Of a stretch of 9,238 bases of DNA, positions 6,782-9,238 are shown in pieces. The notes beneath the pieces were generated by a model that was not told the origin of the DNA, did not search any database, and worked only from the letters and a program-made list of their open reading frames with translations. Every line of letters begins with the position of its first letter. Positions within the stretch are counted from its first letter, which is position 1. This stretch comes from an uncultured Porphyromonadaceae bacterium (GTDB taxonomy: Bacteria; Bacteroidota; Bacteroidia; Bacteroidales; Muribaculaceae), in assembly GCA_947178685.1 (NCBI GenBank), contig CAMWZE010000039.1, positions 1-9,238 on the forward strand, in the 5' to 3' direction. A program made the translations under genes and the position numbers.

Positions 6782-7419
6782 CACCGGAAAGTAAAATGGA
6801 AGTGCCTCCCTACGCCGCCTCTATTGAGTGGTATGCCAGGTGGTTCTCTGAAATTCGTTCGTTAAGCGATGATCGGAAAGCTGTTATAGCGGCTAATCGC
6901 TCATGCTATGCTTCACCTGAGCGATATACGCGTAAAGGTTATACCCGTAATCTTACCACTGCCTATATCGGTGGGGAGGGTTTGATAACTAATCCAATCA
7001 CACTCTCTGTGCCGGTGGCGGGGGGAGCTTCGGTCTTGAAAAGATTTGGGGCGGAGAATAGGGCTGCAGTTTCATTACATGGCAGATGGCCTCATGTGCA
7101 TCTCGGTGCGCTTGAGGCCGCCTATGGCCGCTCGGCCTATTATCAGCATATAATGCCGGGCTTGCGTGAGATTCTCGAATCGGTGTCGGATTCCTATAGT
7201 TTGGCTGAATTAAACACACGGATTCATCGCCGTCTATCCGGATTCCTATGTACTGAACAGGGTCTGGGTCTGTCTGAGAAAGAACATGTAGTAGAGGCAC
7301 GCGGAGGTGAGATTGCCCTAACGCTGACTACTTCCAATTCGATTATTGACGCACTTATGAAATATGGTCCGGAGACATCCTTGGCTCTCCATTATTTAAG
7401 TCAAAATATAAACTTCTGA
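6775..7419 (+). CDS. WbqC-like family protein
   Basis: A 214-residue protein resembling the WbqC family, named after a gene in an O-antigen cluster but without an established activity. Recognisable family features are 'YAASIEWYARWF' (13-24), 'NRSCYASPERYTRKGYTRNL' (42-61), which corresponds to the usual Tyr- and Arg-rich 'nYqK..YRNR' block, and 'SLHGRWPHVHLGALEAAYG' (100-118) followed by 'SAYYQHIMPGL' (120-130). No signal peptide or membrane segment is visible, so it is probably cytoplasmic. The ATG at 6775 overlaps the end of lepB; a second ATG at 6796 is also plausible because conservation begins just after it. Placement directly behind lepB recurs in Bacteroidales as far as I recall. Its function cannot be read from the sequence. 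Confidence 0.78.
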   Translation: MVTPESKMEVPPYAASIEWYARWFSEIRSLSDDRKAVIAANRSCYASPERYTRKGYTRNLTTAYIGGEGLITNPITLSVPVAGGASVLKRFGAENRAAVSLHGRWPHVHLGALEAAYGRSAYYQHIMPGLREILESVSDSYSLAELNTRIHRRLSGFLCTEQGLGLSEKEHVVEARGGEIALTLTTSNSIIDALMKYGPETSLALHYLSQNINF

Positions 7420-8075
7420 TGAAAAAACACCTCTCTCTACATATTCTGCTTTTGACGGCGGCTCTTATCTGCGGGGGCCGCGAGGGGTTTGCGTCCGGTA
7501 AAAAACCGGATCTGATCCCGTTGCCTGAGGTGCCGGAATTGAAAATACAAGCGTTCAAGGGCTTCTATAGATTTGTGGATGAATACGGTGATACGGTAAG
7601 GATGACGATATTCAACGATGTCACCGTATATCCCCCGATGAGGTTCAAAAATAAGAAGCAGGAGGAATTCTACTGGCGTACGGTGAGAGATGTAAGAAAG
7701 ACTCTGCCATATGCCAAACTCGCTTTCTCAGCCTTGACCGAGACTTATGAATACATACAGACCATTCCCGACAAAAAGGAGCGGGAGAAGCATCTGAAAA
7801 GGCTTGAGCACGATATTGTGGAGCAATACAAACCTGTTGTGAAGAAGATGACACGCAACCAGGGGAAGATACTGCTTAAGCTGATCACGCGGGAAACTGA
7901 TCAGAATTCATTTCATATCGTGAAGGCTTTCCTCGGCAGTTTTCGTGCAGGTTTCTATCAGGCCGTGGGTAAACTTTTCGGTCTAAACATGAAGAATACC
8001 TTCAATCCGCAGAAAAATGAGGAAGACGCCATAATAGAGCGTATAGCGACATTGATAGAACAAGGCCAACTCTGA
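7419..8075 (+). CDS. DUF4294-domain protein, exported
   Basis: A 218-residue protein matching DUF4294 as I know it. The pattern comprises 'DEYGDTVRM' (54-62), 'RTVRDVRKTLPYAKLAF' (87-103), 'MTRNQGKILLKLITRET' (144-160) and a C-terminal block with 'FRAGFYQAVGKLFGLNMK' (175-192). A hydrophobic N-terminus (about 1-26) looks like a signal peptide with cleavage near 'GFAS'. The Cys18 context 'ALIC' does not fit a lipobox well, so I do not call a lipoprotein. Its ATG shares one base with the WbqC stop (TGATG), suggesting translational coupling. It is the last gene before the terminator. Biological role is unknown; cotranscription with lepB points to the envelope. Confidence 0.8.
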   Translation: MKKHLSLHILLLTAALICGGREGFASGKKPDLIPLPEVPELKIQAFKGFYRFVDEYGDTVRMTIFNDVTVYPPMRFKNKKQEEFYWRTVRDVRKTLPYAKLAFSALTETYEYIQTIPDKKEREKHLKRLEHDIVEQYKPVVKKMTRNQGKILLKLITRETDQNSFHIVKAFLGSFRAGFYQAVGKLFGLNMKNTFNPQKNEEDAIIERIATLIEQGQL

Positions 8076-8093
8076 CAGTTATTATTGATAGAT

Positions 8094-8129
8094 AAAAAAA
8101 CGCTTCCGGAATTTCCGGAAGCGTTTTTT
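8094..8129. terminator. Bidirectional intrinsic terminator
   Basis: A perfect inverted repeat, CGCTTCCGG (8101-8109) and CCGGAAGCG (8115-8123), encloses a five-base loop. It is flanked by seven A (8094-8100) and six T (8124-8129), so the structure works in both orientations. It lies 18 bases after the DUF4294 stop and 24 bases from the stop of the convergent OmpA-TPR gene, and should end both transcripts. Confidence 0.95.
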
Positions 8130-8153
8130 ATGGTCTTTATCGGATATTTCCGA

Positions 8154-9238
8154 TTAGAGGCTGTTGAGGTTGAAGTTAGCGAACTCAAGGTCAGCTTTAG
8201 CCTTCTGGAGAAGAGAGCTGTCCATGCTGATAGCCTTACGGAGGTTGTTGATCACACCGTTCTCGTTGTTAGTGCGAGCGCTTACGAGAGCAGCGATGTA
8301 ATAAGTGTTGGCATCAGGATTGGGCACTGCAGAGAGGATAGACTGAGCGGAAGAGTAGTCTTTTGCAAGAAGTTTGGCAAGAGCCGCGTTGTTGGTCTTA
8401 GAGTTGCCGAAAGCAGTGTTAGCCTTGGCAACCTCACCCTGAGTCAGGTAGTAAACACCGAGAGCGTCAGCGGCCTCAGGCACGCCGGCAGCAGAGCCGA
8501 GAAGCTCGTTAGCCTTGCTGTAGTTGCCGTTGAGAAGCTGGATAAGACCGAGGTTCATGTCGGTAGACTTCAAAGATGGATCGAGGCGTTTAGCTTTCTC
8601 GAATGCGCTCTGAGCGGCAGCATAGTTGCCAAGAGCATACTCAGCCATACCGAGGTTGTTCATAGCGCGTGCGCTATTGGGGTAAACCTGGCCGGCTTTA
8701 GCGTAAACCTCTTTCTTGCGGTTCCAGTCATCGGTGAGGGTAGCTGCATAGAGGATCTCGTCTTCAGAAAGCGCACTTGGGTTGCTGTTGAAGAGAGCCA
8801 CGATCTCCTCGTCGCTCTTGCCGATCACGTTGATAGAAGCCATGATCTTAGAGTAACGGAGCTGAGGAAGGATCTGGTCAGCGAGCTCGTTGAATACGCC
8901 TGAGAGGTTACGGATCTCAGTCTCACGCTGCTCAGGATCTTTGTACATCTTGAGCACGCCAAGGATAAGGTCCTTATCCTGGATGTTGCTCTTGGAAACG
9001 AGTTCCTGGAAGCCCTCCCAGTCCTCAGGAGTGAAAGTAGCGGTAAGCTCACCGAACTCGGTGATTTTGTCTTTCTTGAGCTGGTTGGCCATGAACTTCT
9101 CAGTCACTTTCTCACGACGCTCGGCGAGCTCAGTGTTGAAAGCGAGTGTGCCGTCAGGAGAAGCGTAAGAGTGGATAGTCACGCCGGCGATCTCCTTATT
9201 AACAGCAGCGTTTGCATCACGGAGCTGCTGGTTGAGGT
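8154..9238 (-). CDS. OmpA-domain protein with C-terminal TPRs, 5' end outside window
   Basis: The frame is open to the right edge (360 visible residues, stop TAA at 8156-8154), so the N-terminus is missing. Visible residues about 1-50 match the end of an OmpA-like peptidoglycan-binding domain: 'VTIHSYASPDG' (18-28) followed by 'NTELAERREKV' (34-44), the usual 'N..LS..RA..V' helix. A helical linker follows. From about residue 160 to the C-terminus there are around five TPR-like units, the clearest beginning 'ARAMNNLGMAEYALGNY' (189-205). Such proteins probably anchor the outer membrane to peptidoglycan while the TPRs bind partners. All 17 visible isoleucines use ATC, unlike the neighbouring genes, which also use ATA and ATT. 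This bias is typical of very highly expressed genes. The missing N-terminus probably holds the signal peptide and any barrel or Ig-like region. Confidence 0.8.
   Translation of the reverse strand, partial: LNQQLRDANAAVNKEIAGVTIHSYASPDGTLAFNTELAERREKVTEKFMANQLKKDKITEFGELTATFTPEDWEGFQELVSKSNIQDKDLILGVLKMYKDPEQRETEIRNLSGVFNELADQILPQLRYSKIMASINVIGKSDEEIVALFNSNPSALSEDEILYAATLTDDWNRKKEVYAKAGQVYPNSARAMNNLGMAEYALGNYAAAQSAFEKAKRLDPSLKSTDMNLGLIQLLNGNYSKANELLGSAAGVPEAADALGVYYLTQGEVAKANTAFGNSKTNNAALAKLLAKDYSSAQSILSAVPNPDANTYYIAALVSARTNNENGVINNLRKAISMDSSLLQKAKADLEFANFNLNSL

Noticed and set aside
7419..7499. Lipoprotein signal in the DUF4294 protein
   Set aside because: The residue before Cys18 is isoleucine rather than Gly, Ala or Ser, so the lipobox is poor; an ordinary signal peptide fits better.
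8085..8903. A 272-codon plus-strand open frame opposite the OmpA-TPR gene
   Set aside because: It begins inside the terminator region and lies antisense to a gene with clear OmpA and TPR features. Its openness follows from the strong codon bias of the real gene, and its product resembles no family I know.

Overview
The window reads as a chromosomal housekeeping and envelope region of a Bacteroidota member, most likely order Bacteroidales and possibly close to Muribaculaceae. Three things support this. Promoters have the Bacteroidota form (TTTG, 19 bases, TAnnTTTG). Gene starts mostly lack Shine-Dalgarno sequences. The gene content (long-form signal peptidase I, a WbqC-like protein, a DUF4294 protein, a PCMD-domain protein and an OmpA-TPR protein) is typical of that phylum. 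The assignment rests on protein resemblance and promoter grammar, not on a database search.

Layout. From 1 to 1524 on the minus strand lies a two-gene unit: a radical SAM protein of the COG0731-like type, then an LD-carboxypeptidase (S66) cut off by the left edge. From 1780 to 4194 on the plus strand lie rnpA, yidD, a TatD-family hydrolase and a secreted PCMD-domain protein, closely packed and probably cotranscribed. The divergent gap between these units (1525-1779) holds two back-to-back promoters, each with exactly 19 bases between its boxes. A 345-base gap follows (4195-4539) with a probable promoter and a leader of about 200 bases. Then a tight plus-strand operon runs from 4540 to 8075: dapB, lepB, a WbqC-like gene and a DUF4294 gene, with short or overlapping junctions. 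A strong bidirectional terminator (8094-8129) separates it from a convergent minus-strand gene for an OmpA-domain protein with C-terminal TPRs, cut off by the right edge.

How the genes fit together. Much of the window concerns making and maintaining the cell envelope. YidD assists membrane protein insertion, LepB removes signal peptides, DapB feeds lysine and diaminopimelate synthesis, the LD-carboxypeptidase trims muropeptides, and the OmpA-TPR protein probably links the outer membrane to peptidoglycan. RnpA is the tRNA-maturation component beside yidD, an old bacterial pairing.

I found no mobile element, CRISPR array, tRNA, rRNA or clear new defence system. The points most worth checking are a predicted leaderless or nearly leaderless rnpA mRNA, an altered RNR signature in RnpA, the long dapB leader, and the uncharacterised genes tied to lepB and to the radical SAM unit.
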